Source of the DNA: Actinoplanes derwentensis
GTDB taxonomy: Bacteria > Actinomycetota > Actinomycetes > Mycobacteriales > Micromonosporaceae
Length of the DNA: 64,000 bases
Direction: 5' to 3'
Assembly (NCBI RefSeq): GCF_900104725.1
Contig: NZ_LT629758.1
Span: forward strand, 3,286,001-3,350,000
Shown piece after piece: positions 38,948 through 47,491 of the stretch. Numbering within the stretch: position 1 is the first letter of the stretch; every line of letters begins with the position of its first letter. Position numbers and translations under genes: made by a program. Under the pieces are notes generated by a model. That model searched no databases. It was given only the letters and a program-made list of their open reading frames with translations, and was not told the DNA's origin.

Positions 38948-40155
38948 GGCAGCTCCACGTCCATCCTCGTCGGCCCACCGGCTGGGCTCGACATCACGAA
39001 ACGGCCATCGTAGGCGGCCACTCGCTGCCGGATCCCGCCCAGCCCACTGCCGCCGGTCTCGTCGGCACCACCCTTGCCGTCGTCGGTGACGCTCAACAAC
39101 AGACGATCACCCGCCCGCCGTACGACCACCCGCGCCGAGCTGGCACCACTGTGCTTGGCGATGTTGGTCAGTGCCTCGGCCACCACGAAGTAGGCGGTCG
39201 CCTCCACCGACACCGCACACCGCCCCGGCACGTCCACCTCCAGCTCACAAGGCACCACGCAGGTCCCGGCCAGTCCGGCGAGCGCCCCGTCCAGACCACG
39301 GTCGTCGAGCACCGGCGGAAGAATGCCGCGAACCACCGACCGCAGTTCGGCGAGCGCCTGCTCGGTGGCCTCCTGAGCCCGGTCCAGGATGTCGGCGACC
39401 ACGGCGGGATCACGCTGCTGGGCCCGGCGGGCGGCACCGATCAGCACGTTCACCGCGACCAGGCGGTTCTGGGTGCCGTCGTGCAGGGACCGTTCGATGC
39501 GGCGCAGTTCGACGGCGTGCGCGTCGAGGGCGGCGGCCCGGGTGAGGGTCAGCTCGGCCACCCGCAGGGACAGGTCCACGTCGCCGGACGGAGCCAGCAG
39601 GCGCCGCCCGGCGAAAGCTTGCAGACGGGCGATGCCGGGACCGAACCCGATGGTGATCACGACGAACAGCACCCCGATCAGCCACACCACCGCCGCGTCG
39701 GCGAACCCGTCGATGCGCCACATCACAAAACCGGGGCCGCCCTCCTCGGGGTCGAGCGCCCGGTACCACAGCGGGAACGACGCGTACTCCACCGCGTAGA
39801 TCGGCAGCGAGATCCCGACGGCACCGAGCAGGAGACCGGCGGTGCCGTGCACACCGGCCCAGGCCGCCTCCCGGCGCACCGACGGGTCCCGCAACGCCTC
39901 CCGGGTGGTGCCCGGCAGCGGCGGCGGCCCGACGACGGCCGGTCCCCAGCGGGTCAGCCGGGCGCGCTCCCGGTCGGCGACCGCCCGCAGCACCCGCGGA
40001 ACGGTCGGCGCCAGCAGCAGACCGACCCCGAGCACAGAGGCCGCGGCCACCAGCAGCGACCAGGCCAGGGCGACCACGGCCAGCAGCGCGGTGCCGAAGC
40101 CACCGACGATGTGTTCCAGCCCGTCGACGGCCATCCGTAGTCGTTGGATCCGCAT
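38935..40155 (-). CDS. NarL-family sensor histidine kinase (HisKA_3)
   Basis: A 406-residue membrane kinase. Hydrophobic spans near 15-50, 102-125 and 150-172 form the sensor part, with an extracytoplasmic stretch EYASFPLWYRALDPEEGGPG. The dimerisation/phospho-acceptor helix is RRIERSLHDGTQNRLVAVNV with the phospho-His; the ATPase domain shows EALTNIAKHSGASSARVVV and DDGKGG...GSGLGGIRQRV. The ATG at 40155 is chosen; the open frame reaches 40428 without coding character. It is coupled to the response regulator. Confidence 0.92.
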   Translation of the reverse strand: MRIQRLRMAVDGLEHIVGGFGTALLAVVALAWSLLVAAASVLGVGLLLAPTVPRVLRAVADRERARLTRWGPAVVGPPPLPGTTREALRDPSVRREAAWAGVHGTAGLLLGAVGISLPIYAVEYASFPLWYRALDPEEGGPGFVMWRIDGFADAAVVWLIGVLFVVITIGFGPGIARLQAFAGRRLLAPSGDVDLSLRVAELTLTRAAALDAHAVELRRIERSLHDGTQNRLVAVNVLIGAARRAQQRDPAVVADILDRAQEATEQALAELRSVVRGILPPVLDDRGLDGALAGLAGTCVVPCELEVDVPGRCAVSVEATAYFVVAEALTNIAKHSGASSARVVVRRAGDRLLLSVTDDGKGGADETGGSGLGGIRQRVAAYDGRFVMSSPAGGPTRMDVELPCGS

Positions 40156-40266
40156 CCGTCCGACGATAGTGAGCAGGTCTGCCGGGCGCAGTAGCGCTGG
40201 CTGTACCTTCAGAAGTGCCCCTGGCGGGATGGTCGCGGCCGGTGCCGGATTCCTAGCGTCGAGCCC

Positions 40267-40440
40267 ATGAACGACAACCTTCGCCCGGTCCTGTGGCTTC
40301 TGCTGATCGTCGGCCTGGCCGCCAACGCGGTCACCTCGGCGGCCGGTGTCAACGAGTTCGTCAGCGCCGGTTTCGGCCTGCTGGCCCTGGTCAGCGGCAC
40401 CGGCCTCGCCGTCCACCACTACCGTCACCGCAGGCAGTGA
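40267..40440 (+). CDS. Small two-span membrane protein (57 residues)
   Basis: An ATG at 40267 opens a short gene encoding two hydrophobic segments (VLWLLLIVGLAANAVTSAAG, and FVSAGFGLLALVSGTGLAVH) and ending in a basic HHYRHRRQ tail at the TGA 40438-40440. Codon third positions are almost all G/C. It is divergent from the kinase gene, with 111 bases between starts, which fits a small target or accessory of the two-component/ABC module. Its last 16 bases overlap the 3' end of the interrupted hydrolase gene on the other strand. No named family. Confidence 0.7.
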   Translation: MNDNLRPVLWLLLIVGLAANAVTSAAGVNEFVSAGFGLLALVSGTGLAVHHYRHRRQ

Positions 40441-41069
40441 GCAAGCGTGCGGGGGCGGCTCAGGGCCGGGGTGTGCCCGCCGTCGATCTCGACCGGGGTC
40501 ACCCCCAGCCGCTCCCGCACGACCCGGCGCAGATAGGCGGGCGGAAACAGCCGGTCATCACGACAGATCAACACCTGCGTGGGTACGGCGGGTCACTCCC
40601 GCATCGGCGTCGCCTCCCCCATCCGCACCTCGGACTGCGCCCGCCCCCGCCGGCGCGCCTCAGCGGCCAGTTCCGGGGGCACGTCCTGATAGAAGGGGTC
40701 ACCGGTCGTCTCGTGGCGGTTCCCGGTGTTCGCCTCGTCGCGGTACCCGGTGTTCGCGAAGTACTCGGTGACCGCCTCACCCGGCGCCGGGATCATCGGC
40801 GCCACCAGCACCAGCCGGTCCACCGGCACCCGCTCGCAGACCAGCGGCGCGACGAACCCGCCGAGCGACTGCCCGACCACCACCAGCCCCGTCCGGTCCC
40901 CGATCGCGGCGACCACGGTGTCGGCATACTCCACCAGCCCCGCGGAGTCGTCGTCACACGGCAGGTCCGGCGCGACGGTGTCATGCCCGAGGGCCCGTAG
41001 CTCGGCTTCGACGAGATGCCAGTACCACCCGACGTCCCCGGCCCCGTGAATCAGCACAAAGGCGGCCAC
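40425..41069 (-). pseudogene. Alpha/beta hydrolase interrupted by one in-frame TGA
   Basis: From the ATG at 41069 the frame encodes a typical small alpha/beta hydrolase (FVLIHGAGDVGWYWH oxyanion loop; nucleophile Ser in VVVGQSLGGF) for 158 residues to a TGA at 40593-40595. The same frame then continues without a break for 55 residues to a TGA at 40425-40427, and this part holds the remaining triad: Asp in LICRDDRLFP and His in EIDGGHTPALSRP. The stop therefore removes two catalytic residues. Relatives have a PWP-type segment at this point, so the TGA may come from TGG or from a small deletion. Confidence 0.65.
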
Positions 41070-41078
41070 CCCACCACC

Positions 41079-41331
41079 CTAGAGCCCCCACAGCGCGTCC
41101 AGGTGGAGTGCCGCCCGGGACTGGGCACAGTGGTCGATGACAGATCCGGTCACCGCCGTGATCGCGGCGCCGACCCCGATCCCCTGCCAGAACGGCGCAC
41201 TGACCAGGCAGCGCCACCTCCTCACGCCGCAGCCCCGGAATCCGGCGCCGCCCACCATCCGGAAGCCCCGCAGCCGCGGGACTCACCTGACGGCGCCGGG
41301 CCTTCAGGAAGTCCCCCAGTTCGCTACTCAT
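41079..41331 (-). pseudogene. Remnant of an XRE-family regulator joined to another fragment
   Basis: The ATG at 41331 begins MSSELGDFLKARRRQVSPAA and RRRIPGLRREEVA, the N-terminal half of an XRE helix-turn-helix of the same type as the gene at 9568. The similarity stops at about 41210. A different frame then reads LVSAPFWQGIGVGAAITAVT and runs to a TAG at 41079-41081, which is not part of an XRE protein. Most of the regulator is gone. It is divergent from the intact hydrolase at 41421, the place where its regulator would normally sit. Confidence 0.55.
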
Positions 41332-41420
41332 GGGATCGAGTGTCGCACCGCGGCCACCCCGGCGCCTGGGCCAGTTCTGTCCCCTTTTCCCAGCGTGCAG
41401 CGTTGGAAAGAGTCAAGGCC

Positions 41421-42341
41421 ATGAAGACACACGTGACCTTCCTCAGCAGCGGCCTCCAGCTCGCCGGCATCCTCTTCCTGCCGGAGACTCCGCCCACCCA
41501 GCGGCTGCCGGCGGCCTTGCCGGACACTCCGGCCGCCCAGCGCCGGCCCGCCATCGTCGTCGGCCATCCGGGCAGCGGCGTGAAGGAACAATCCGCCAGC
41601 CTGTACGCCGAACGCCTGGCCGATGCGGGCTTCGCCGTGCTGGTCTACGACGCCGCTTACCAGGGCGAGAGCGAGGGCGAACCGCGCGGTCTGGAGAACC
41701 CGTTCCAGCGCGCGGAGGACATCAAGTCCGCGGTGAGTTTCCTGACCACCCGCCACGAGATCGACGCCGACCGGATCGGTGCCCTGGGCATCTGCGCCTC
41801 CGGCGGTTACGTAGCCTGGGCCACCCAGACCGACGTGCGGATCAAGGCGGTCGCCACGATCAGCGCGAGCGACCTGGGCGCGGTGATGCGCGACGGTCTC
41901 GGCGGTGGCCAGGACCCCGAGGTGCTGCGCACGATGCTCGCACTGAGCGCGGCCGCCCGAACAGCGGAAGCACGCGGCGCGGGCGTCCAGCGCCAGGAGT
42001 GGATCACCGAGGCAGTGGACGACGAGACCCGCGAGTACTACCGCACCCCGCTCGGACAGCACCCCCGAGCTGGCGGAACCTGGCCGGTCCGCAGCCTGGA
42101 CCAGGTGATCCAGTCCGACATGTTCGCCATGATCGAACTCATCGCACCGCGCCCACTCCTGATGATCATCGGATCGATGGCGAACACGGCCTACATGAGC
42201 CGCAACGCGATAGCGAGGGCGGCCGAGCCCAAGGAACTGTTCGTGGTCGATGGCGGCACCCACATCTCGATGTACCACCAGAACGACCACGTGACCCAGG
42301 CCGTAGCCAAACTCACGACCTTCTTCGGACAACTCGCCTAA
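41421..42341 (+). CDS. Alpha/beta hydrolase (YcjY/DLH-like)
   Basis: A 306-residue hydrolase. IVVGHPGSGVKEQSASLYAE is the oxyanion-hole region, and the nucleophile elbow is GALGICASGGYVAW, where Cys or Ser could be the nucleophile as in the dienelactone-hydrolase branch. The acid/base residues are probably in LLMIIGSMANTAY and VVDGGTHISMY. An insertion of about 20 residues after the first strand (PPTQRLPAALPDTPAAQRRP) contains an imperfect internal repeat. The ATG at 41421 is chosen; longer frames upstream lack coding character. Substrate unknown. Confidence 0.85.
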   Translation: MKTHVTFLSSGLQLAGILFLPETPPTQRLPAALPDTPAAQRRPAIVVGHPGSGVKEQSASLYAERLADAGFAVLVYDAAYQGESEGEPRGLENPFQRAEDIKSAVSFLTTRHEIDADRIGALGICASGGYVAWATQTDVRIKAVATISASDLGAVMRDGLGGGQDPEVLRTMLALSAAARTAEARGAGVQRQEWITEAVDDETREYYRTPLGQHPRAGGTWPVRSLDQVIQSDMFAMIELIAPRPLLMIIGSMANTAYMSRNAIARAAEPKELFVVDGGTHISMYHQNDHVTQAVAKLTTFFGQLA

Positions 42342-42518
42342 ATATGCCCAGGCGGTGTGCGTTCAGCGCGAAGTCAGGAACTCCCGCTGAACGACAGCAC
42401 TCCCTTCAAGCGATCGATCAATTCCGTGGGTAAGATCCACTTTCACGAAGAGAGGAATCGGCGGTTTGGCATGATCATCCGCTTACACTTCTCTGAAGGG
42501 GTGCGGAAGAATCAGCGC

Positions 42519-43553
42519 ATGAGTCAGCCAGCGTTGTTCAGCATTTCCGGAATGCGTGACCGAACCAAGGCAAAGAACCACTCCCCCAGCCGCGACGCAT
42601 TTCGCCGCGACCACGAGATCCGTCGCGCTTGGGGCCTTCAACGCCGCCACGCCGAAAAACTCCGCCGCATCCACGAACGCGACTCCATGCCCCTCTTCCA
42701 AGAGGACCGAGAATGGCTGGCCTCCCTCGCACCCCAACCCCGACCCACGCCGGCGCCACCCCAGACTCCACCCACACCGCAACTGCCAGCACCAGCACCG
42801 AGGCCTGCACCCGCACCTACACCTGTGCAGCCTTTGTCCGTACCTCCGGCCTCCGACGCGGCAGGTGCTCAGCCGACACCGACGACTCCGGCCTCGCCGT
42901 CGCCGCTCGGCGCCTCCATTCGCCGATCCGCGAGCACAGACCAGCGAACAGGTCCCACTCTTATCCCCATCGACCATCAGCTGGTGATGCCTCTGTTCCA
43001 GTCGAGCCGGGGCGGACTCTTATTGAATTATCATGGTGCTGGTCGAGCGCCAGTCACGGTGACACTCGGCGTGCTTCCGGACGACCGTGTCAGCGGTGGT
43101 CACCGTGCGATGGCCGAGGAATATCCATGCAGAACTTCGTCGGATTCCCTGTGTTTTGCGTGGGGATCACCGAGGATAATTCTGCCGAAGGAAATCGGAC
43201 ATCGCGGTCGCCGACGTGAGGTCGGCAGTGTCCGAGCAATCGGTACCTCCGCTGTTCCGGGTCAGGCCTCCCGAATTCACCTTGTCGCGCCGGTGAGGAA
43301 AATCGTCATCGCAATAGCGATGGGTTCGGGAAATACCTACGGCCGAACCCAAACCCGAACGCATCGCCACCGGGCCACGGGCCACCGGGCCACCGCTTCT
43401 CGAGCCCAGAGGTCCAGGCTCTCCGCCCACCGACCACATCCGACTCACCAACCTCAACCACCCATGATCGGGTCCGAGGAAGACAACCGCCCAGGCCAGC
43501 GCCCTCGTCGGGCAACCCGCGCGGCTCGGCTCGGCGGATCGCGTGTTGGGTGA
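42519..43553 (+). CDS. Doubtful protein with basic helical N-terminus and Pro-rich middle
   Basis: This 1.2-kb stretch (42342-43565) has weak coding signal. The best frame starts at the ATG 42519: residues 12-70 (MRDRTKAKNHSPSRDAFRRD, AWGLQRRHAEKLRRIHERD) look like a real basic, helical actinomycete protein, followed by a Pro/Ala/Thr-rich stretch (about 72-140). Beyond about 43000 the base composition is less GC-rich and the reading loses third-position bias, so the true gene may end or be broken near there. Bases 43367-43394 carry short tandem GCCACCGGGCCAC repeats. No function can be named. Confidence 0.3.
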   Translation: MSQPALFSISGMRDRTKAKNHSPSRDAFRRDHEIRRAWGLQRRHAEKLRRIHERDSMPLFQEDREWLASLAPQPRPTPAPPQTPPTPQLPAPAPRPAPAPTPVQPLSVPPASDAAGAQPTPTTPASPSPLGASIRRSASTDQRTGPTLIPIDHQLVMPLFQSSRGGLLLNYHGAGRAPVTVTLGVLPDDRVSGGHRAMAEEYPCRTSSDSLCFAWGSPRIILPKEIGHRGRRREVGSVRAIGTSAVPGQASRIHLVAPVRKIVIAIAMGSGNTYGRTQTRTHRHRATGHRATASRAQRSRLSAHRPHPTHQPQPPMIGSEEDNRPGQRPRRATRAARLGGSRVG

Positions 43554-43565
43554 TCGCATGGTTCT

Positions 43566-44366
43566 CTATGGGCGGCGGTCGATCTTCAGGTCTCGTTCGA
43601 GGTCGGTTATTGCGGAGCGTAGGTCGTCCAGGCGTTGGCTGATCATGATGCGGTCGATTTCGTCGGGGATGCCGTCGTGGTCTTCGTCGGTGGCCATGTG
43701 GGTGGTCATCTCCAGGCGGCGGGCTTCCTCCATCGAGTTCACGATGACCGCTATCAGGATGTTGACCAGCACGTTCACGGTGATCAGTACGTAGCTGACG
43801 TAGTAGACGAGCGTCCACGGGGACAGGTCCAGGCCCTGGCCGATCAAGTCGGGCAGGGTTTCCAGGGAGAGTAGGACGAAGAGGGTCAGGACTGCCGCGC
43901 CCAGCGTGCCGTACTCCTCGGGGTAAGTGGTGCCGAAGATCAGCCAGCCGGCCATGCCGTAGACGTAGAGGGTGACCAGGGCCAGGGCCAGGAAACCGCC
44001 GACGCCGGGCAGGCTGCGCAGCAGGGCCGTGACGATGGTTCGCAAGCCGGGTGAGAAGCGCACCAGGCGGATCACCCGGGCGATTCGGATCACCCGCAGG
44101 GCGGCCGTGTCGCCGTGCAGGCCGGGCAGGAAGACGGCGGCGATGACGATGAAGTCGAAGACGTTCCAGCCGTGCCGGAAGAACTCTCGTGGGGTGCGGC
44201 CGTGCGCCAGGATCCGGACGGTGATCTCCGCTACGAAGAAGGCCCGGAAGACGTACTCGACACGGCGATCTCGAAGGCGCGGGATTCGGCGATCCGGTGG
44301 CAGCGGTGGGCTACCGGGCTCAGCCGGCCGACAGCAGTTGATCTTTGAGGGCTCGGCACCGTCACA
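43566..44366 (-). pseudogene. Voltage-gated-type ion channel with S1 region deleted and frame shifted
   Basis: Bases 44260 down to 43566 encode most of a single-domain six-helix cation channel: EYVFRAFFVAEITVRILAHG (S2), NVFDFIVIAAVFL (S3), RVIRIARVIRLVRFSPGLR (S4 with regular arginines), pore FVLLSLETLPDLIG, S6 VLVNILIAVIVNSMEEARR, then DEDHDGIPDEIDR and a coiled-coil end. Upstream, another frame from a GTG at about 44366 encodes the expected N-terminus (HRIAESRAFEIAV). The two join at about 44258-44261, with most of S1 and the S1-S2 loop missing and the frame changed. The ATG at 44093 could still give a 175-residue S4-pore fragment. Confidence 0.65.
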
Positions 44367-44382
44367 GCCTACGAAGCCGGCG

Positions 44383-45204
44383 TCAGCGGAGTTGACCCGC
44401 TGCGAGGCCGGACTGGACCTGGCGGTGGAAGAGCAGGTAGCCGAACAGGACCGGGAGCATGGCGATGGTCATGCCGGCGAACAGGCCGCTGAAGTCGCCC
44501 CGGTAGCCCTCGCTCACGGCCAGGGCGGTCAGGCCTTGGGCCAGAACCCAACGTTGCTCGGCGTCCGAGCCCTGCATGAGGACGATCGGCAGGACGTACT
44601 GGTTCCACTGGAACAGGAAGTTGAAGATGCCGACGCTGATCAGGCCGGGGCGGGCCATCGGCAGCATGACGCGGAAGAACAGGCCGAAGTGGCCGCAACC
44701 GTCGACCATCGCGGCTTCGGCGACCGTGGTGGGCAGGGTGCGGAAGAACGCGGTCAGGAAGAAGACCGTGAACGGCAGCGAGTAGGCCGCATAGACCAGG
44801 GTCAGGCCGGGCAGGGTGCCGAGCAGGCCCAGATTGCGGACCACGAAGAACAGTGGCACCAGGGCCAGGAAGACCGGGAACATCATGCCGCCGACGAATG
44901 TGTAGTAGACGATCCGGTTGCCGCGGAACTTGTAGCGGGCCAGCACGTACGCGGCCATCGCCCCGAACAGCATGGTCAGGGTGAGGGCGCCGGTGACGAC
45001 GACGGCACTGTTGAGGAAGTAGCGGCCGATGTGCGCGGACGTCCAGGCTCGGGCCCAGTTCTCCCAGCGCAGGCGGGAGGGCAGGCTCCACGGATCGGTG
45101 AGGATCTCGTCGTCGCTCTTGAACGAGCTGAGCACCGCCCACACCAGCGGCAGCGTGGTGAGCAGGGCCCAGCCGATCAGGAAGACGTGCGGGAGGCGTT
45201 TCAC
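44383..45204 (-). CDS. Carbohydrate ABC transporter permease (MalG/NgcG type)
   Basis: A 273-residue CUT1-family inner subunit with six spans. The EAA loop that contacts the ATPase is EAAMVDGCGHFGLFFRVMLP. The GTG at 45204 overlaps the stop of the other permease (GTGA). It is last in the four-gene operon amidase-like hydrolase, binding protein, permease, permease. No ATPase gene is present; actinomycetes usually share one MsiK-type ATPase among several sugar importers. Context suggests an amino-sugar substrate such as MurNAc. Confidence 0.92.
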   Translation of the reverse strand: MKRLPHVFLIGWALLTTLPLVWAVLSSFKSDDEILTDPWSLPSRLRWENWARAWTSAHIGRYFLNSAVVVTGALTLTMLFGAMAAYVLARYKFRGNRIVYYTFVGGMMFPVFLALVPLFFVVRNLGLLGTLPGLTLVYAAYSLPFTVFFLTAFFRTLPTTVAEAAMVDGCGHFGLFFRVMLPMARPGLISVGIFNFLFQWNQYVLPIVLMQGSDAEQRWVLAQGLTALAVSEGYRGDFSGLFAGMTIAMLPVLFGYLLFHRQVQSGLAAGQLR

Positions 45205-46073
45205 CACTCGACCTGTTCGCGGCGGGTCACCTGGAGGAACATCGCCGCCACGGTGAGGGTCAGAAAGAACATGGCGACGCCGATCGCGGAGGCGTACCCG
45301 AACTGGCCGTCGCCGAAGGCGGTCTTGTAGAGGCGCAGGCCGACCACGTCGGAGGAGGAACTGGGGCCGCCGTCGGTGATGATCTGCACGATGGCGAACC
45401 CGTCGATGGCGATGATCGCGAGGTAGACCCAGGCGACCTGGATGGTGTCCCACAGCAGTGGCACGGTGATCCGGACCAGGGTGGTGAGCCGGTCGGCGCC
45501 GTCCAGAGCCGCGGCCTCGTACAACTCCCGGGGTATCGCCTGCATGGCAGCACTGAACAGGACGACGTAAAAACCGACGTTCATCCAGATCAGTACGACC
45601 AGAACGCACCAGAACGCGAACCGTGGATCACCCAGCCAGGCGACCGCCAGACCGTCCAGGCCCACGCCCCGGAGCAGACCGTTGATCATGCCGGTGTGCG
45701 GGGCGTACATCTCCTTCCACAGCACTCCGATGATCGCCACCGACAGGACCTGTGGAAAGAAGTAGACGACCCGGTAGAACCCGGCGCCGCGTACACCATG
45801 CACAGTGATCATCGACGCCAGGAACAGCCCGAACAGGATCGTCACCACCGGCAGGAACAGCAGCAGCAGTCCGTTGTGGCGCAGCGCGTTCCAGAAGTAA
45901 CCGTCCCCGAGCAGCCGCCGGAAGTTGTCCAGCCCGGCGAACTCGAACGTCGGCGACAGCCCGCTCCAGTTCGTACCGGCGATCTGGAACGCCTGCGCGT
46001 ACGGCGAAACGACGAACAGCCCGTACAGCAGCAGGGGCGGGACCAGGAACGTGAGGATGAACAGTCGCCGCAT
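45201..46073 (-). CDS. Carbohydrate ABC transporter permease (MalF/NgcF type)
   Basis: A 290-residue CUT1-family permease with six spans. The EAA loop is YEAAALDGADRLTTLVRITV. The ATG at 46073 overlaps the binding-protein stop by one base (TGATG), and its stop overlaps the next permease start. It forms the membrane channel with that subunit. The substrate is inferred from the binding protein and neighbouring cell-wall sugar genes. Confidence 0.93.
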   Translation of the reverse strand: MRRLFILTFLVPPLLLYGLFVVSPYAQAFQIAGTNWSGLSPTFEFAGLDNFRRLLGDGYFWNALRHNGLLLLFLPVVTILFGLFLASMITVHGVRGAGFYRVVYFFPQVLSVAIIGVLWKEMYAPHTGMINGLLRGVGLDGLAVAWLGDPRFAFWCVLVVLIWMNVGFYVVLFSAAMQAIPRELYEAAALDGADRLTTLVRITVPLLWDTIQVAWVYLAIIAIDGFAIVQIITDGGPSSSSDVVGLRLYKTAFGDGQFGYASAIGVAMFFLTLTVAAMFLQVTRREQVEW

Positions 46074-47476
46074 CAGACCCGCTTGTACTTCTTGATCGCC
46101 GGATCCTTCGCGAACTCGTCGGCGGATTTCTGCACCTTGTCGCACCATTGCGTAGCGTTGAGGCGTTTGGCGTACAGCTCGGCACTGGCCCCGTCGACCC
46201 GCTCACGTTCGAGCTTGCGGTAGTACGACGAGTACAGCCAGGTGAACGCGCCACCGCCGGAGGCGTCGATGAGTTCGGTGACCGAGGTGAGGCCGGGCCC
46301 CAGCGAGAGGCCGGAGGCAGAACCCTGCACACACGTCAGGCTGCTGACTCGGCGGGTGAAGTCGGAAGCTGCGGCCCGAGACAGCATGACCCGCAGATAT
46401 TCCAGTCCACCGCGCGTGTTCTTGCCTCGGGACGGGACGATGAACGGCTCACTCCCGGTGCCGCGGAACGTCTCGTACGGCAGCTTGTCCGATTTTGTCA
46501 GTGCCGGTGTGGGGGCGACTGCCATCCGGAAGTCGGCCGGGGTGACCGCCTTCTGCTCGTTCTCCAGCCAGGAGCCGCACGAAAGGAACGCGGCGTTGCC
46601 CCGGCACCACTCGGTCTGTGACTGCACGTGGTCCATGCCTTCGGCGCCCGGCTGCAGGAAACCGTCGACGGCGAGCTGGTAGTACGCCTCGGCGGCGGCC
46701 ACCACGGCCGGATGCTTCCACGCGTTCGGTTCCAGATTGTCGATCGCCAGGATGACTTCGTGGCCGCCGAGTTTCGCCGCCGACGCGAGGATCGGCCAGC
46801 TCATGTAGCGGGAGTGTTTGCCGGGATAGGTCCACGGCGCGATCCCGGCCGCCTTGATCGTCCGGCACAGGGCGATCATGTCGTCCCAGGTCTTCGGATA
46901 CTCCCAGCCACGGGACTCGAAAAGTTTGCGCGAATACCAGATGCCGTAGGCCGAATAGGCGTAATTCAAGGACAGGAACTTGCCGTCGTACGAGCCCACG
47001 TCCACGATTCCGGGCAGCAATGTGTCCCGGACCTTCTTCGCCGGGTCGTCGAGACTTGGCGCGTCGAGGAGTTCATCCAGGTCGGTGAGGGCGCCCTGGG
47101 AGACGAGACCGTTGAAGTCGATCTGGCTGCCGCCGGAGTTGTTCACCACGTCCGGCGGATCCCCGGCGACGAACCGGGGCTGCAGCGTCTCCGCGATCTG
47201 CTGAGTGGCCGAGTGTTTGATCGTCGCTTTCGGATAGCGCTGCCGGTACATCGCTTGATGCGCCTTGGCGTAGTCCTCACCGAACCCGCCGTTGAAGATG
47301 ACCACTTCGAGGGCGGCGTCCTGTTTGACCCCGAGCGGATTGTTCGCACTGGTCTCGCCCTTGGCGCCCTCGCCGGCCGGACCGCCGCCGCCCATCGCGC
47401 AGCCGGCGAGACCACTTGCCGCCGCAGCACCCGCGGCTCCCTGGAGGAGGCCGCGCCGGCTGATCGCAGATGTCAT
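46073..47476 (-). CDS. Sugar ABC transporter binding protein, NgcE-like
   Basis: A 467-residue solute-binding lipoprotein with a twin-arginine-type signal (SRRGLLQGAAGAAAASGLAG) ending in lipobox LAGC. Mature segments such as LEVVIFNGGFGEDYAKAHQA, RFVAGDPPDVVNNSGGSQID, LSLNYAYSAYGIWYSRKLFE and LSCGSWLENEQKAVTPADFR match NgcE, the N-acetylglucosamine/diacetylchitobiose-binding protein of Streptomyces. It starts 15 bases after the hydrolase gene with GGAG upstream. Because the locus encodes MurNAc-releasing enzymes and MurQ, I infer that it binds MurNAc or a muramyl disaccharide rather than chitobiose. Confidence 0.9.
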   Translation of the reverse strand: MTSAISRRGLLQGAAGAAAASGLAGCAMGGGGPAGEGAKGETSANNPLGVKQDAALEVVIFNGGFGEDYAKAHQAMYRQRYPKATIKHSATQQIAETLQPRFVAGDPPDVVNNSGGSQIDFNGLVSQGALTDLDELLDAPSLDDPAKKVRDTLLPGIVDVGSYDGKFLSLNYAYSAYGIWYSRKLFESRGWEYPKTWDDMIALCRTIKAAGIAPWTYPGKHSRYMSWPILASAAKLGGHEVILAIDNLEPNAWKHPAVVAAAEAYYQLAVDGFLQPGAEGMDHVQSQTEWCRGNAAFLSCGSWLENEQKAVTPADFRMAVAPTPALTKSDKLPYETFRGTGSEPFIVPSRGKNTRGGLEYLRVMLSRAAASDFTRRVSSLTCVQGSASGLSLGPGLTSVTELIDASGGGAFTWLYSSYYRKLERERVDGASAELYAKRLNATQWCDKVQKSADEFAKDPAIKKYKRV

Positions 47477-47491
47477 CTTCGACTCCGTCCG

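Noticed and set aside
8361..41069. TGA recoding (Trp or selenocysteine) to explain the two in-frame TGA codons
   Set aside because: TGA is the normal stop of most genes here, no selenocysteine insertion hairpin was seen, and neither position matches a known selenoprotein. Mutation or sequencing error is simpler.
43367..43394. Short GCCACCGGGCCAC repeats as a CRISPR array
   Set aside because: Units are about 13 bases, tandem and without spacers; no cas genes are in the window.
46073..47476. Binding protein taken at face value as a chitobiose importer
   Set aside because: The NgcE-like look is real, but no chitinase or chitobiose gene is nearby and all neighbours handle MurNAc, so the substrate name is left open.
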